Assembly: GCA_014879835.1 (NCBI GenBank)
Contig: JACSRJ010000156.1
Span: 1 to 51,361, forward strand
Origin: Anaerolinea sp.
GTDB lineage: Bacteria; Chloroflexota; Anaerolineae; Aggregatilineales; UBA2796
Direction of reading: 5' to 3'
Length of the DNA: 51,361 nucleotides
The notes below the pieces were generated by a model. The model worked only from the letters and a program-made list of their open reading frames with translations. It did no database searches and was not told where the DNA came from. Position numbers and translations under genes: made by a program. This document shows, in pieces, positions 50,694-51,361 of the stretch (positions are counted from its first letter, which is position 1; each line of letters starts with the position of its first letter).

Positions 50694-51172
50694 AAAAGAC
50701 CCTGATCCTTGGTTACGGTAATCCCCTGCGTGGGGATGACGGCTTGGGTTGGCACACCCTAACCCGTCTGGAGAGTCAGATAGACGATCCAGCAGTGGAA
50801 TTGGTGGTGTGCCATCAGCTCACCCCTGAGATGGCCGAGCCGATCAGCCGCGTCCATCGGGTAATCTTCATTGACGCCCGACAGGACGGCACACCGGGTG
50901 AACTGCGCACGGAGATCATTCAACCGGCGCTCGTTGATCCCGGTGCGCCTTTCACCCATCGATGGGAACCGTCAACCCTTTTAGGTATGGCCCATTGGCT
51001 GTTTGGAGGTTCACCCCAAGGCGTACTCATGTCCATTACGGGTGCTTCTTTTGAACATCACGAAGGGCTGTCGATGACGGTAGAGGCGGTCCTCCCTGTG
51101 CTGCTCCAAAGGGTACAGGAGTGGCTGGATAAGAGTGAGGTGGCGCCGTCTCTGGAGGAGATGCCTGATTAG
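50690..51172 (+). CDS. hoxW: Hydrogenase maturation protease
   Basis: A 160-residue nickel-dependent endopeptidase of the HycI/HoxW family. [17 protein letters not shown] contains the conserved Asp, and IFIDARQDG and the H-x-WEPSTLLG region follow. It cuts the C-terminal extension of HoxH after His449 once nickel is in place. The GTG start overlaps the hoxH stop (GTGA). The polar tail beyond residue 145 is unremarkable. The other maturation genes (hypA-F) are not in the window. After it, 51173-51361 holds no supported feature. Confidence 0.92.
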   Translation: MKKTLILGYGNPLRGDDGLGWHTLTRLESQIDDPAVELVVCHQLTPEMAEPISRVHRVIFIDARQDGTPGELRTEIIQPALVDPGAPFTHRWEPSTLLGMAHWLFGGSPQGVLMSITGASFEHHEGLSMTVEAVLPVLLQRVQEWLDKSEVAPSLEEMPD

Positions 51173-51361
51173 TCGGGGCTTTCTCTGGGATATTCTGCGT
51201 AAATCTTACGCGTTTACCCTCATCCCCCCTGCCCACGAACGCTACACGGTACCCGCCCGCCCGCGGTAGAAGGGAATAGTTCTTTGAGGGGTAGTGTCGT
51301 GTCCTCTAACGTTAACCCCCAAAGAATCCGGCAACATCGTCCTCATTTTGATGATCCGATT

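Noticed and set aside
1-51361. CRISPR arrays, transposases, phage genes, tRNA and rRNA genes
   Set aside because: No regularly spaced direct repeats, no transposase or integrase motifs and no cloverleaf or rRNA-like sequence were recognised on reading; a covariance-model scan would be needed to exclude small RNAs fully.

Overview
The window is a 51 kb stretch of a bacterial chromosome, moderately GC-rich, with short intergenic gaps and several operons whose genes overlap by ATGA or GTGA. No rRNA, tRNA, CRISPR array, transposase or phage gene was found. The gene mix suggests an anaerobic or facultative member of the Chloroflexota, possibly Anaerolineae-like: a KorDABC-type 2-oxoacid:ferredoxin oxidoreductase, a group 3d HoxEFUYH hydrogenase, split GcvPA/GcvPB, a multiheme cytochrome/NrfD complex, tandem DAHP synthases and a bifunctional Rel protein. 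This assignment is inferred from family familiarity and rests on no marker gene.

Region by region. 1-2.1 kb: a SpeA-like decarboxylase behind a good promoter, a possible 34-codon leader ORF and an intrinsic terminator, which together look like an attenuated leader. 2.2-8.2 kb: minus-strand YCII-like and 7Fe ferredoxin genes, then a plus-strand redox operon encoding a 17-heme membrane-anchored cytochrome c, a Tat-exported four-cluster ferredoxin, an NrfD-type quinol-interacting protein and a 50-residue membrane peptide. 8.3-12.8 kb, minus strand: a winged-helix/4Fe-4S protein, a GlsB-type membrane protein, a large polytopic membrane protein and an orphan OmpR-type regulator. 12.9-19.7 kb: a penicillin-acylase-family hydrolase, a small membrane protein coupled to fmt, a double-domain PstS-like protein and trpA. 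19.8-23.5 kb: an aromatic amino acid operon (aroH, two aroF, tyrA) preceded by a 20-residue leader peptide packed with Phe, Tyr and Trp codons and by a perfect terminator hairpin. 23.6-27.7 kb: a heterodimeric ABC exporter with a helix-hairpin-helix protein between its halves. 28-33.1 kb: korDAB, a Ddn-like protein and korC, then an adenosine-specific-kinase-family protein and a CoA-transferase. 33.1-41.7 kb: a glycine riboswitch and gcvH, a substrate-binding-like protein, gcvPA, gcvPB and lpd, then an FHA protein and an SDR-type threonine dehydrogenase. 41.9-45.4 kb: rel and a secreted three-repeat protein. 45.8-51.2 kb: hoxEFUYH and the maturation protease gene.

How the genes fit together. 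Threonine dehydrogenase would feed glycine to the cleavage system, whose H, P and L components are here while the T protein is not. The Hox enzyme would exchange electrons between NAD(H) and H2. KorDABC would supply or use reduced ferredoxin. The cytochrome/NrfD complex would link the quinone pool to extracytoplasmic electron carriers. Two CRP/FNR-like palindromes, one before the cytochrome operon and one before hox, suggest shared redox or energy regulation. The most notable items are the Hmc-like 17-heme complex with its tiny subunit, the aromatic leader-peptide attenuator, the decarboxylase leader ORF, and a tyrA that appears to lack a conventional start codon.
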